A DNA stretch of 64,000 nt from Acidimicrobiales bacterium. Lineage in GTDB: Bacteria; Actinomycetota; Acidimicrobiia; Acidimicrobiales; SZUA-35. The DNA lies in contig JAHDDW010000003.1 of NCBI GenBank assembly GCA_020629155.1, positions 124,001 through 188,000 of the forward strand, written 5' to 3'. Positions within the stretch are counted from its first letter, which is position 1. Every line of letters begins with the position of its first letter. Below, piece after piece: positions 32,932 through 43,836 of the stretch. Both the position numbers and the translations under genes were made by a program. The notes below the pieces were generated by a model, which saw only the letters and a list, made by a program, of their open reading frames with translations, ran no database searches and had not been told where the DNA came from.

Positions 32932-33492
32932 CTACCATCGATGCGCTATATCAATCACGATCCGTGAACCTTCACCTGGGCCTTCGAGCGAGAAAACTCG
33001 AAATGGCAATCTGGCTCGCACGCCCACGCCAAATTGTGTGGTTCCTTCGAAACTGCTTGCTAGAGCTACCTGGCGAAGCGTTTGATACCCCTGCACTGAG
33101 ACAACTTCTGACGCAACAGGCGGATCATACGTTGCGTTGCCTTCATCATCATAGGCTGGGGCTATAGCAATAACCTCTAGGAACGCTCCGCCTCGAAGAG
33201 GCACAACCTCTCCTCTGCCGTCTTCGATAACCTGATCAACGTACGCTACCCTGTAGCCTTGCCCGTCTCCTTTAAGATCTACTACTATGCGGTCATAGCA
33301 GTGATGCTGACCTGAACGTACGCCTGCAACAAACGGACGAACAGTGGCCTCTCCAGATGCTTGTTTTGTTAAAGAACCCCAGGTGCTTTGGCAATTATCT
33401 ACGGCAGGCGCCCCAGCGCCAAGAAATACTACGCTTGCTAAACATATAGATGCCACAAGTGCTGTTCGTACACATTTTTTAACTCTAGACAT
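32932..33492 (-). CDS. Secreted AMIN-like domain protein
   Basis: About 186 residues from the ATG at 33490-33492, chosen because GGGAG lies 8 nt ahead and because earlier starts would run into tRNA-Met. Signal peptide CVRTALVASICLASVVFLGAGAPA. The mature part has GQHHCYDRIVVDLKGDGQGYRVAYVDQV, GGAFLEVIAIAP and FEGTTQFGVGVRARLPFRVF, then IVIDIAHRW, which is the AMIN-like fold found in secreted actinobacterial proteins. Such domains may bind cell-wall polymers. No enzyme domain is attached. Confidence 0.8.
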   Translation of the reverse strand: MSRVKKCVRTALVASICLASVVFLGAGAPAVDNCQSTWGSLTKQASGEATVRPFVAGVRSGQHHCYDRIVVDLKGDGQGYRVAYVDQVIEDGRGEVVPLRGGAFLEVIAIAPAYDDEGNATYDPPVASEVVSVQGYQTLRQVALASSFEGTTQFGVGVRARLPFRVFSLEGPGEGSRIVIDIAHRW

Positions 33493-33572
33493 GATGATGC
33501 TCCCTCTGTTGGGAGTCATCTTAGTCGATAACAACAATCTTTTCAGTCTGCTAGGAACTATATCGAAGCTTG

Positions 33573-33646
33573 TGGGCTCGGTGGGGCTCGAACCCACGAC
33601 CGAACGATTATGAGTCGTTTGCTCTAACCAACTGAGCTACGAGCCC
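33573..33646 (-). tRNA. tRNA-Met (anticodon CAT, elongator type)
   Basis: Minus strand: acceptor GGGCTCG/CGAGCCC, D-arm TAGCTCAGTTGGTTAGAGCA, anticodon stem-loop ACGA-CTCATAA-TCGT giving CAT, T-arm GTGGGTTCGAGCCCCAC. The A-U-free ACGACTCATAATCGT loop is that of elongator Met tRNA rather than the initiator. CCA is not encoded. Confidence 0.93.
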
Positions 33647-33672
33647 GCTATGCAGTTAGTCAAACTGCGTTG

Positions 33673-33745
33673 CTCCGGGGGTGGGGCTCGAACCCACGAC
33701 CCACTGATTAACAGTCAGTTGCTCTGCCAACTGAGCTACCCCGGA
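33673..33745 (-). tRNA. tRNA-Asn (anticodon GTT)
   Basis: Minus strand: acceptor TCCGGGG/CCCCGGA, D-arm TAGCTCAGTTGGCAGAGCA, anticodon stem-loop ACTGA-CTGTTAA-TCAGT giving GTT, T-arm GTGGGTTCGAGCCCCAC. Discriminator G; CCA not encoded. It lies 27 bp upstream of tRNA-Met and is likely co-transcribed with it. Confidence 0.95.
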
Positions 33746-33794
33746 CCGAAGCTTTGATGATAGCAATATTTATGACATTTGAACACTTATTTTC

Positions 33795-34325
33795 CTAATC
33801 ATCGTCACAATCTTTGAGTAACGTCCCAAGGGTTCTGTCTATTGTCCATTTTTCAGGTGGTTTATGGTGTTCTAGTGTCCAACGTTGTGTGAACGTGTCT
33901 GATCCAGCAGCGGCAAGAAGTTTACTCCCTAACTCGGGGTGCAAGCGATACTGAGCGACACGCAGCCTTGCTCCAGAAGCTGATTCTTGCCATCGAACAA
34001 TTTGAGCGGCAGGAACTACCAGCAAAGCAATCGTTGCGAACGCTCGCTGAAACGTGCCAAGGTTGGACACAAGTTTGCCGCAGTCATGCAGTAATGATGC
34101 CGCTATATGTTCACGGCTAAGCATTACAGACAGTTCTTTGCCCATAGCAACAACTTTTTTAGTGACAGCAATGCTATGGCGGCGGTCAGCGGCTGAAAGT
34201 TGCTGCCAGATAGCCTGCTCTTTCACAAGCAAAAAGCTATGTGCCCAAGCAATATCTTCTCCAGAGGGCTCCCGAGGATCAAGCGAACCAAAGAAACGTG
34301 AGACAAGATGAAAAATTTCTTGCAT
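33795..34325 (-). CDS. HD-domain hydrolase
   Basis: A 176-residue HD-superfamily metal-dependent phosphohydrolase. Motifs: DRRHSIAVTKKV (first His), ASLLHDCGKL (HD), and the late RLHPELGSKLL and LEHHKPPEKW. It lacks any fused domain. Substrate unknown; small HD proteins hydrolyse nucleotides or act in RNA turnover. One base separates it from the Nudix gene, so pyrG-nudix-HD form an operon on the minus strand. Confidence 0.8.
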   Translation of the reverse strand: MQEIFHLVSRFFGSLDPREPSGEDIAWAHSFLLVKEQAIWQQLSAADRRHSIAVTKKVVAMGKELSVMLSREHIAASLLHDCGKLVSNLGTFQRAFATIALLVVPAAQIVRWQESASGARLRVAQYRLHPELGSKLLAAAGSDTFTQRWTLEHHKPPEKWTIDRTLGTLLKDCDDD

Positions 34326-34326
34326 C

Positions 34327-34902
34327 TTAGAGGCCTAAGCGCCTAGCGGTAAGCAAAAGACCAGTCACCGTCTTTGCGTCTGTTATGCGGCCTTCGTCGA
34401 CCCATTGCAAAGCCTCTACTAACGGAACCTTTTCAACAGTCATCGCTTCTTCTTCAGGGCCTTCACGATTATCGGGTACGGCGGCAAGTTCTGTTGCCAG
34501 AAATATATGGCAAACTTCATCGCAAAACCCAGCCGAATGTATGATAGGCGCTAGTGGCGTTAGTTTCGCTGCCGCCACGCCAACTTCCTCTTGAAGCTCA
34601 CGCCGAACGGTGTCTTCAAGTGGCTCGCCAGCAACATCAATTTTGCCAGCAGGAATTTCCCAGATATCGCCACCGATAGCAGATCGAAACTGTTTCACTA
34701 ACGTCACGTTCTGCTTGGCATCAAGTACCACAGCAGCGACTGCGCCAGGGTGACGGACAACATCGCGGCGAATCTCTGAACCGTCTGGCGCTTCGAAATA
34801 TGCATCCAAAAATTCAACAACATAGCCTTGATGTCTAGAATTTTCACGTAACGCCTTGAATTCGTTATTTGGTGTAACGCCTGGAAAGCGCTGCTTAGGC
34901 AT
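34327..34902 (-). CDS. Nudix hydrolase, ADP-ribose pyrophosphatase type
   Basis: A 191-residue Nudix enzyme. The Nudix box is GEPLEDTVRRELQEEVGV (GX5EX7REUXEEXGU, with Ala/Thr variations). Upstream, VVLDAKQNVTLVKQFRSAIGGDIWEIPAGKID is typical of ADP-ribose pyrophosphatases, as is the HIFLATEL block after the box. It likely cleaves ADP-ribose or similar nucleoside diphosphates. Two bases after pyrG, same strand. Confidence 0.92.
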   Translation of the reverse strand: MPKQRFPGVTPNNEFKALRENSRHQGYVVEFLDAYFEAPDGSEIRRDVVRHPGAVAAVVLDAKQNVTLVKQFRSAIGGDIWEIPAGKIDVAGEPLEDTVRRELQEEVGVAAAKLTPLAPIIHSAGFCDEVCHIFLATELAAVPDNREGPEEEAMTVEKVPLVEALQWVDEGRITDAKTVTGLLLTARRLGL

Positions 34903-34904
34903 AG

Positions 34905-37447
<2,543 letters not shown>

Positions 37448-37577
37448 CGTAGGCCCCCTTATTTCTATCGGCTCTGATTGTGGTGTACCAGCGCAGATGA
37501 CAAGCTTCAGACAGTACATGAGCTGTTTGGCTGCGAAAAGATGTAGACATTGCCCTTCATGGTATCCTGAATTTACT

Positions 37578-38546
37578 GTGGATCTCGATCGTTACATCTA
37601 TTTAAATAGGCCAGTATGGAACAGACTTGATGAGCTGGCCGTAAAAGCCAAGCAGCCAAGGAAAATGACTGCGACTGAAACTCGTGAACTACTCTATCTG
37701 TATCAAAAAGTTTCCAGTCAGCTGAGTTTCGCACGAAACCAATATGACGATTCGCAGCTTAACTCCAAACTCAACGGCATGATTTCACGCGCCAACTTCG
37801 CGCTTTACCAACGAAAAACAAGCCCATCAGAAGCTATCCAAAAGTTTTTCACTATTGATTTCCCCGCAGCTTTCTGGCACTTGCGTTGGTATATAGTAAT
37901 TGCTTTTCTTGTAACAATGGTCCCATCTTTCATAGCTGGATTTTGGCTAGGCAATACACCTGAAGCACTAGACTTCATCATTCCAGAGTCACAACGCGCA
38001 GTCTATGTTGAAGACGAATTCGAGCAATATTACAGCGCCAAACCAGCGATGTTATGGTCAATAGAGCTCATGTTTCACAACACACGGGTAGCTTTTTTAA
38101 CCTATGCAGGTGGCGCTTTACTAGGTTTAGGAGCGCTCTATATTCTTCTAGTTAACGGTACTGGGCTTGGAATAGCCATGGCGTCATTTATAGAGGCGGA
38201 TGACGAGGCACGGTTTTGGAGTTTAATCTTGCCGCACGGGTTGTTAGAGCTTACCTCTATTATCGTTGCAGGTGGCGCTGGCATTGCTCTTGGTTGGTCA
38301 TTTATAGCGCCTGGCAACAAGTGGCGCAGTGAATCATTTACCGAGCAAGCTCGCAGATCAAGCAAAGTGATGCTCGGGTTAGGGTTATGCTTTATAGCCG
38401 CAGGTTTTATAGAAGCATTCATCACGCCAAGCTCATTGCCTGTGCCGCTAAAGATCACCATCGGCGCTTTAGCATTAGGCGCATTTCTATTCTATGGCCT
38501 TGTCGTCGGCCGAAAAGTAAGCCTAGAAGGCCATACAGGGGTGTAG
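37578..38546 (+). CDS. SpoIIM-family membrane protein
   Basis: About 322 residues. The ORF track starts 97 codons earlier, but that part overlaps the divergent RDD gene's antisense; I use the GTG of VDLDRYIYLN. An N-terminal cytoplasmic helical domain of 100 residues (RPVWNRLDELA, TRELLYLYQKVSSQLSFARN) is followed by five or six membrane segments including HNTRVAFLTYAGGALLGLGALYILLVNG and LPHGLLELTSIIVAGGAGIALG, which are typical of SpoIIM/DUF95. Outside spore-formers these sit next to RDD, MoxR and DUF58 genes; their function is not known. Confidence 0.87.
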   Translation: MDLDRYIYLNRPVWNRLDELAVKAKQPRKMTATETRELLYLYQKVSSQLSFARNQYDDSQLNSKLNGMISRANFALYQRKTSPSEAIQKFFTIDFPAAFWHLRWYIVIAFLVTMVPSFIAGFWLGNTPEALDFIIPESQRAVYVEDEFEQYYSAKPAMLWSIELMFHNTRVAFLTYAGGALLGLGALYILLVNGTGLGIAMASFIEADDEARFWSLILPHGLLELTSIIVAGGAGIALGWSFIAPGNKWRSESFTEQARRSSKVMLGLGLCFIAAGFIEAFITPSSLPVPLKITIGALALGAFLFYGLVVGRKVSLEGHTGV

Positions 38547-38614
38547 GGAAAGTATGGAAACGTACGACTTAGTAACAAGAGTTCCCTGATCGCTGTCCTT
38601 CACCAATCAAGTCC

Positions 38615-38629
38615 ACTTCTATAAGAAGT
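38615..38629 (+). terminator. Short hairpin after the SpoIIM gene
   Basis: ACTTCT-ata-AGAAGT, a 6-bp stem 69 bp after the stop codon. There is no T-run, so termination is only possible. Confidence 0.25.
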
Positions 38630-38671
38630 AGCGAACTCGTTAGATAGTTTGTTGTAGGGTGTTTGTGTCCT

Positions 38672-38882
38672 GTCATCCCCAACTTGATCACGTCATCCCC
38701 AACTTGATCACGTCATCCCCAACTCGATTGGGGATCTCTCTCTGGCCAGATTCCCAGTCGTAGCTGGGAATGACGGGGTCGTGGCTGGGAATGACGGGGT
38801 CGTGGCTGGGAATGACGTGGTCGTGGCTGGGAATGACGGGGACGTAGCTGGGAATGACGGGGACGTAGCTGGGAATGACACG
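38672..38882. repeat. Tandem array grown from a REP-like palindrome
   Basis: Left part: three copies of a 20-bp unit GTCATCCCCAACTTGATCAC (the third diverges into ...AACTCGATTGGGGATC). Right part: six copies of a 21-bp unit GTCGTGGCTGGGAATGACGGG from 38757 to 38882, with G/A exchange at two positions. In between, GATTGGGGATC...AGATTCCCAG links the two halves in the order seen in repeat family B. The minus-strand ORF 38708-38914 is just this array read as FPATTPS repeats. The rest of 38547-38950 shows no gene. Confidence 0.85.
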
Positions 38883-38950
38883 TTCCAGGTGTAGAACTTC
38901 ATATGCCTGCGCACCTACTTGGCCGGCTAGTACAACTTATTACGATCGAC

Positions 38951-40294
38951 TCACAGACGGCCAGATGATTTGGCGCGCAGGTACGTATCGCTTAACGCTC
39001 GATTGAAGTTTTGCGGCTCTTCATCTAGCACGATCACTGCCCTGCTGCGAAGTTCGGCGACTAGCTTTTCTCGATCTTCGAGCGCTTCACGAGCAGCCAT
39101 GCCACGATAGAACTCTTCGTTTGTTTGAGGGTCTTGCTCGGCCCATAGTTTCAAGTTAGGATCTCGCAGTGAAGCAATAACTAACAGATGTTTACGAGTG
39201 ATCAACGGCAGCGCTGGGAAAAGAAACTGCTCAATAGCGCCAGGTGCTAACTCGGTGAAAAGAAAAACAAAGCTTCTGCGTTTGTATTGCGAAAGCACAT
39301 AGGTGACCGCCTGTTCATAATCACTTTCGGCTAACGCTGGATGCAAGTTAAAAAGTGCGTCGTTAACACGATGGCGTTGCATCGAATGTGCAGACGATGT
39401 GACGTGTGCTGCGATATGGCGATCGAACGCCACAAGACCGATACGGTCACCGACGCCTGTAACCAACTCTGTTAGCAACATAGTTGCATCCATCGCATAG
39501 TCAAAACGAGGAATACCTTCAACAAGGCCAGACATTAAACGACCAGAGTCAACTAACGCAAGCACGCTTTGGTCATCTTCGGCGCGATAGGTGCGGACAA
39601 TCGGCTTGTTCATACGTGCAGTCGCCGCCCAATCGATGCGACGCGTTTCGTCATCGGGGGTCATTTCGCGCATCGCTTCGAACTGGGTACCGCCGCCAAG
39701 ATTAACCGTACTACGTGATCCAGCATCGAATGCTAGCGATCGTTTAATAGCAAGCTCTGCTTCTTTCGCTGCCTTAAAAACAGGAACAATTTTTATACTT
39801 GTCGGCTCAACAAAACTGTGTTGTTTGGCGATAAGTCCAAGCGGACCAAAGGTGCGTACTGTTATCTGCTCAAAGGTAAACTTTCCTCGTCGTTGTGGTG
39901 TAATCGTCGTAGAAATTCGTGTTACTTTAGTTGGTTCTAAAGAAAACGAGAACCGATCTTCTTCTGGGTTCAACGACGGCGCAAACTCTTCAGCAACGGC
40001 AACCCGTGTCGATCGTGGAGCATCACCAGCCAACGAAAACTGCCACTGCAAGGTATCGGTTTTTCCTAGCGAGACCGCTGTAGGAAATTGCCGCTCTACG
40101 TTCACTTTCTCAGGTGAATACGCTGCAAGCCAATCAAAAAGGGCAACTACAAGCAACACGGCGTTTGCAAGAAGGAAACGATGATCGAAAGTGAACACAA
40201 CTTTCGTTGCTCCAATATCGGGCAACGCAAAAACACCAACAGCAAGAATAACAGCCAGTAAAGCTAGCCATTGCGTTGGGATAGGCAGTTTCAC
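38951..40294 (-). CDS. DUF58 protein with vWA-like C-terminus
   Basis: A 447-residue protein. Two N-terminal membrane segments, then an immunoglobulin-like extracellular part of about 110 residues, then the DUF58 hallmark GGTQFEAMREMTPDDETRRIDWAATARMNKPIVRTYRAEDDQSVL, followed by a von Willebrand factor A-type fold with LVDSGRLM. The start GTG overlaps the MoxR stop by 4 bp. DUF58 proteins always accompany MoxR ATPases and are thought to help assemble or regulate a complex; no function is proven here. Confidence 0.92.
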   Translation of the reverse strand: MKLPIPTQWLALLAVILAVGVFALPDIGATKVVFTFDHRFLLANAVLLVVALFDWLAAYSPEKVNVERQFPTAVSLGKTDTLQWQFSLAGDAPRSTRVAVAEEFAPSLNPEEDRFSFSLEPTKVTRISTTITPQRRGKFTFEQITVRTFGPLGLIAKQHSFVEPTSIKIVPVFKAAKEAELAIKRSLAFDAGSRSTVNLGGGTQFEAMREMTPDDETRRIDWAATARMNKPIVRTYRAEDDQSVLALVDSGRLMSGLVEGIPRFDYAMDATMLLTELVTGVGDRIGLVAFDRHIAAHVTSSAHSMQRHRVNDALFNLHPALAESDYEQAVTYVLSQYKRRSFVFLFTELAPGAIEQFLFPALPLITRKHLLVIASLRDPNLKLWAEQDPQTNEEFYRGMAAREALEDREKLVAELRSRAVIVLDEEPQNFNRALSDTYLRAKSSGRL

Positions 40295-41289
40295 GGCACC
40301 GGCACTTGCGATATAATCGTCGACAGCACTTGATCTGCTTCGGTCCCTTCAATCTCTAGCTCTGAACGCAACCGTATACGGTGCTTCAATGTTGGCGCAG
40401 CCATTGCTTTGACCTCATCAGGGGTGACGAACGATTTTCCAAGCAGCCACGCCCATGCTTTAGACGCCTTTAGCAGTGCGGTGGCGCCACGAGGCGAAAC
40501 ACCAAGCGCTAACGACGGCGACGTGCGAGTTGCACGCACAATAGAAACAATATAGCGCAGCACATTTTCGTCGACGGTCATTTTTTTGATCTCGGCCCGA
40601 GACGCAAGCAACGTTGCGGCGCTCATAACAGGCTGAATCGTTGCGGCAGGGTTATGCGGATTCATACCTTGATGATGACGACGCAGCACTTCAAGCTCTT
40701 CCGATTCTTCAGGATAATCAACATCTAGTTTAAACAAGAAGCGGTCAAGCTGCGCTTCAGGCAACGGATACGTTCCCTCGTATTCAATAGGGTTTTCAGT
40801 TGCTACAACAATAAATGGCGACGGCAATGTATGTGATGTTCCGTCAACAGACACTTGCCCTTCTTCCATTGATTCAAGAAGCGCGGCTTGCGTTTTCGGT
40901 GGCGTACGGTTGATTTCGTCTGCAAGCAAAATGTTTGTGAAGATAGGGCCTTTGCGAAATTCAAACTCGCCGCCTTTATAGACAAGCTGCCCCATAACAT
41001 CAGACGGCATAAGGTCTGGCGTAAACTGCACACGTGTTGCTTCGATGTTCATCGCAGCAGCTAGCGATTTAACTAAAAGTGTTTTTGCTACGCCAGGCAC
41101 ACCTTCAAGAAGAACGTGACCTTCAGCGAGCAACGCACACAACAAGCCTGAAACAGTGCCAGCTTGCCCGACAACAACTTTGCCAATTTCGGCTCGAAGT
41201 TTCGCAAAAGCCTCTTGGTTAGAAACAGATGCGGCTTGTGCAGGCGTTGCACCAGCAGCAGTATAATCTGAGGGGGTATAGTCGGTCAA
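40291..41289 (-). CDS. MoxR-family AAA+ ATPase
   Basis: A 332-residue AAA+ ATPase. Walker A GVPGVAKTLLVKSLA, Walker B ILLADEINRTPPKTQAALLESMEEGQV, sensor ATENPIEYEGTYPLPEAQLDRF. It is thought to act as a chaperone-like factor together with DUF58/vWA proteins. Four-base overlaps with the genes on either side put it in the middle of a five-gene operon. Confidence 0.95.
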   Translation of the reverse strand: MTDYTPSDYTAAGATPAQAASVSNQEAFAKLRAEIGKVVVGQAGTVSGLLCALLAEGHVLLEGVPGVAKTLLVKSLAAAMNIEATRVQFTPDLMPSDVMGQLVYKGGEFEFRKGPIFTNILLADEINRTPPKTQAALLESMEEGQVSVDGTSHTLPSPFIVVATENPIEYEGTYPLPEAQLDRFLFKLDVDYPEESEELEVLRRHHQGMNPHNPAATIQPVMSAATLLASRAEIKKMTVDENVLRYIVSIVRATRTSPSLALGVSPRGATALLKASKAWAWLLGKSFVTPDEVKAMAAPTLKHRIRLRSELEIEGTEADQVLSTIISQVPVP

Positions 41290-42269
41290 CGTTGACTCCT
41301 AGTCTGTGCAATGGTTGGGTTATGGGCCATCTCCATTGTTGGCGATGGCGGTACTGGATTTGCTGTTTGAGCTTGGTTTTCTTTCGAATAAAGCGCAGAG
41401 CGCCTATAGAACTCTCCTGTCGCCTCAACAAGCATAGAACCTGGCAGCGAAACAAGGTCTGTTTCTTCGACAGGGTCGCCGAAGCGTTTCGCCTTCCACA
41501 TTGTGAAGACAAAGAAAGCAATACAAAGCTGCAGCACTGCCCATAAGAATCGAGCAGGTAACGCATCCCAAAGGCTAGGTTCTTTCGCCCTTTGAGAAGA
41601 GTTTGAAGCGCGTGACCAGTCATAAAGTATAGAAATTTTTTCATCGCCGTTGGGTTGCAGCAATGTTAAAGCAAAAGCGGCATTATCAAGCTCTGCTAGA
41701 TTTTGGTTTAAGAAAGGCGCTGGTGAGCCTACAACAATAATTTCACCTCGTCCAAAAGAAGTTTGTGAGAGAAAAGCTGTACCATTTCCATCGTCGAAAC
41801 AGTAGTCCGCCCCGAAATCTTGACCTGGTTGAAAACCGTTATCTCGACTGCCGACTTTAATGCGGTACCCTTCAAACTCATCTAAAGAACAATCGCCTGC
41901 GCCCAAACGATCGTTATCAAGTCGAGTTGTTTCTTCGGGGTGCCACTGTGTCTTCGAATCTGTTGCGATTACAAGGCGACCACCATCACGAGTCCAATCT
42001 TCAAGCAAATCAGAAGTTGTTTCATTAAAACTATCAGAGAACAACAGAACCGTATCAGTGTCATCTTTGGGCGCACGCCGACTGATAGATGAGTCATACT
42101 CACCGAGTAATTCTGTTAACGCTTTTGTACCTTTAGTTGTTGTTACCTTAGGGTCAAGTGCTGGGCCTTCTGTCGGCTCAGCCTCCGACGTTACAGCAAC
42201 ATAGACAAAGCCACCAGCAAATAGTAGAACAACAAGAGCTGCAAAGGGAATCCACAGGTGTTTCCTCAT
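41286..42269 (-). CDS. DUF4350-domain membrane protein
   Basis: A 327-residue protein: one N-terminal membrane segment, an extracellular domain of about 190 residues with DTVLLFSDSFNETTSDLLEDWTRDGGRLVIATDS and GRGEIIVVGSPAPFLNQNLAELDNAAFALTLL (the DUF4350 pattern, a Rossmann-like fold), a second membrane segment (FLWAVLQLCIAFFVFTMW) and a cytoplasmic tail. It belongs to the MoxR/DUF58 operon and overlaps both neighbours by 4 bp. Confidence 0.88.
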   Translation of the reverse strand: MRKHLWIPFAALVVLLFAGGFVYVAVTSEAEPTEGPALDPKVTTTKGTKALTELLGEYDSSISRRAPKDDTDTVLLFSDSFNETTSDLLEDWTRDGGRLVIATDSKTQWHPEETTRLDNDRLGAGDCSLDEFEGYRIKVGSRDNGFQPGQDFGADYCFDDGNGTAFLSQTSFGRGEIIVVGSPAPFLNQNLAELDNAAFALTLLQPNGDEKISILYDWSRASNSSQRAKEPSLWDALPARFLWAVLQLCIAFFVFTMWKAKRFGDPVEETDLVSLPGSMLVEATGEFYRRSALYSKENQAQTANPVPPSPTMEMAHNPTIAQTRSQR

Positions 42270-42934
42270 TGACCTGCCTCAGCATTCTGCGTTTCAGACT
42301 GATCAACATGATCTATCGTTGTCAAAATAGAAGAGTCTAAATTTTTCAACGAATGCGTGTCATCTGCCATTGCTGCTATGCCGCCATATCGACTATTTTC
42401 GAAAGTGGAACGCACAGCAGTAAACTCTGATGCCGCTATCTGCTTAGGAAGCAACTCGCTGTATTCGCCACATGTTAAAGAATCGCTAAGCGGGACTTTA
42501 TCTTTCTCTGCAAGCCCAGCAACAAGAGCCAGATAACGATAGTGCACGGCCTCATCATATTTTCTATCACGTTCGGCTTGCTCTGCTCTTTCCAACCAAA
42601 CATCGCGTTTCGTATACTGCTTTTCTAGCTGTTCAGTAGCCGAAGCATCCTTTTTCTTTTTTTTCTTTACATTGCGAGCGAAAAGTGCGTCACGGAAATA
42701 CCAAATGAAAAACCCTAGAATAGCGATGATCCCAGCGATAAGAAGAATTTGAACAAATCCAGCACCGATACCAACTCCACTTGGAACATCAAATTCAGGG
42801 TCGATCTCAAGAGGGTCGATCTCAAGAGGCTCAAACTCTACAGGCTGATACTCAGATTTCGACAAAATATCTTCTGCGGTCTTCTTCGCTGCATCTTTAT
42901 CAACTTGTTGGAAGAACAAAGCATGATGATTCAT
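42266..42934 (-). CDS. DUF4129-domain membrane protein
   Basis: A 222-residue protein. N-terminal acidic domain with a repeated EPLEIDPLEIDPEFD segment, one membrane segment (FVQILLIAGIIAILGFFIWYF), a Lys-rich stretch (KKKKKKD), and a C-terminal helical domain with YDEAVHYRYLALVAGLAE and TCGEYSELLPKQ, which is DUF4129. It works, in an unknown way, in the MoxR cluster. Four-base overlaps on both sides. Confidence 0.85.
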   Translation of the reverse strand: MNHHALFFQQVDKDAAKKTAEDILSKSEYQPVEFEPLEIDPLEIDPEFDVPSGVGIGAGFVQILLIAGIIAILGFFIWYFRDALFARNVKKKKKKDASATEQLEKQYTKRDVWLERAEQAERDRKYDEAVHYRYLALVAGLAEKDKVPLSDSLTCGEYSELLPKQIAASEFTAVRSTFENSRYGGIAAMADDTHSLKNLDSSILTTIDHVDQSETQNAEAGQ

Positions 42935-43770
42935 CTTGAAAACACCTTCTCCGCTTTGATAGCGATATCTAACCCTTCAGTGCGGAAGCGAGCATCAATA
43001 TAGTTGAGGCAAAGAACGACAGAAACTAACGCAATCAAAATTACCGAAGCGGCGAATGAGATACCAACAAACACAACATAGAAAAAGGATAGTGAACCAC
43101 CAAACCCAATAGCACTAGCCCACCAAAGAACAATAAGGTAGTAAAAACCTGCAACGACTAGTGTGAGAACCAACAGTCCAAGAGTCGACCAGAAACGAGG
43201 GAACTGCAACTTCCATGACCTTTTAGCAGCCTTAAACGGGTTAGCGCCTTCGATAGCAATAACTGGAGGGATGGCAGCCAACATGACAGTTAGAGCTGCA
43301 CCAGGAAAAACAAACAACAATAATGCAACTGTGATTGCTGGAACGATACATATCCATGAGACAAGCAGCATTACAAAAGGTTTAAAACACGCTCGCAGCG
43401 CAGCCTTAACACCAAAATCATCACCGCTTAACCAACCAAAAACAAGGTAGTTAGTAGCCACAAGTGTCATGCTAAACGCAACAAATGCAACAATAATCCC
43501 GACAAAAACTGAAGGCCCGTTGATGCTGTATTCGTACGCGTCGTTGATAAAAACCTGTACAAGCTGACTAGGATGAAACTGTCTATAGTTGATGGCAGCT
43601 ACGATAGCTCCCGGCACAATAGGCAGCGAACTTAAAAGCAGAATCTCTTTGGGACGCTGACGAATAGCGGCAAATGCTGCATCAAGCAAAAGCAATACGC
43701 CAGAAGGTTTATCAAGAACTGGTTGTGGCTTATAGCGACGCTTCACCTGCTCTAGTGTTACAGATAACAA
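42931..43770 (-). CDS. Multi-pass membrane protein of the MoxR operon
   Basis: A 279-residue protein with about six membrane segments (SVFVGIIVAFVAFSMTLVATN, FVMLLVSWICIVPAITVALLLFVFPGAALTVM, FWSTLGLLVLTLVVAGFYYLIVLWW) and a conserved end IALVSVVLCLNYIDARFRTEGLDI. The pattern fits the glycerophosphoryl-diester-phosphodiesterase-type membrane domain family (DUF7544-like) that often heads DUF4129-DUF4350-MoxR operons. The only start in frame at this position is TTG at 43770; GTG nine codons later is an alternative. Confidence 0.75.
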   Translation of the reverse strand: MLSVTLEQVKRRYKPQPVLDKPSGVLLLLDAAFAAIRQRPKEILLLSSLPIVPGAIVAAINYRQFHPSQLVQVFINDAYEYSINGPSVFVGIIVAFVAFSMTLVATNYLVFGWLSGDDFGVKAALRACFKPFVMLLVSWICIVPAITVALLLFVFPGAALTVMLAAIPPVIAIEGANPFKAAKRSWKLQFPRFWSTLGLLVLTLVVAGFYYLIVLWWASAIGFGGSLSFFYVVFVGISFAASVILIALVSVVLCLNYIDARFRTEGLDIAIKAEKVFSR

Positions 43771-43836
43771 GGCGAATCACACCTTTTATCCCAGGAAGCT
43801 CTGAAACTGTAGCCTGCTTTGATGCAAGGATCCCCT

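Noticed and set aside
33493-33597. Upstream starts of the AMIN-like ORF
   Set aside because: The extension overlaps tRNA-Met on the same strand; the ATG at 33492 has GGGAG and starts a signal peptide.
38672-38882. Possible CRISPR array
   Set aside because: Units follow head to tail with no spacers, period 20-21 bp, and no cas genes are in the window.
38708-38914. ORF of 68 codons reading FPATTPS repeats
   Set aside because: It is the 21-bp tandem array read in one frame. No promoter, start signal or homology.
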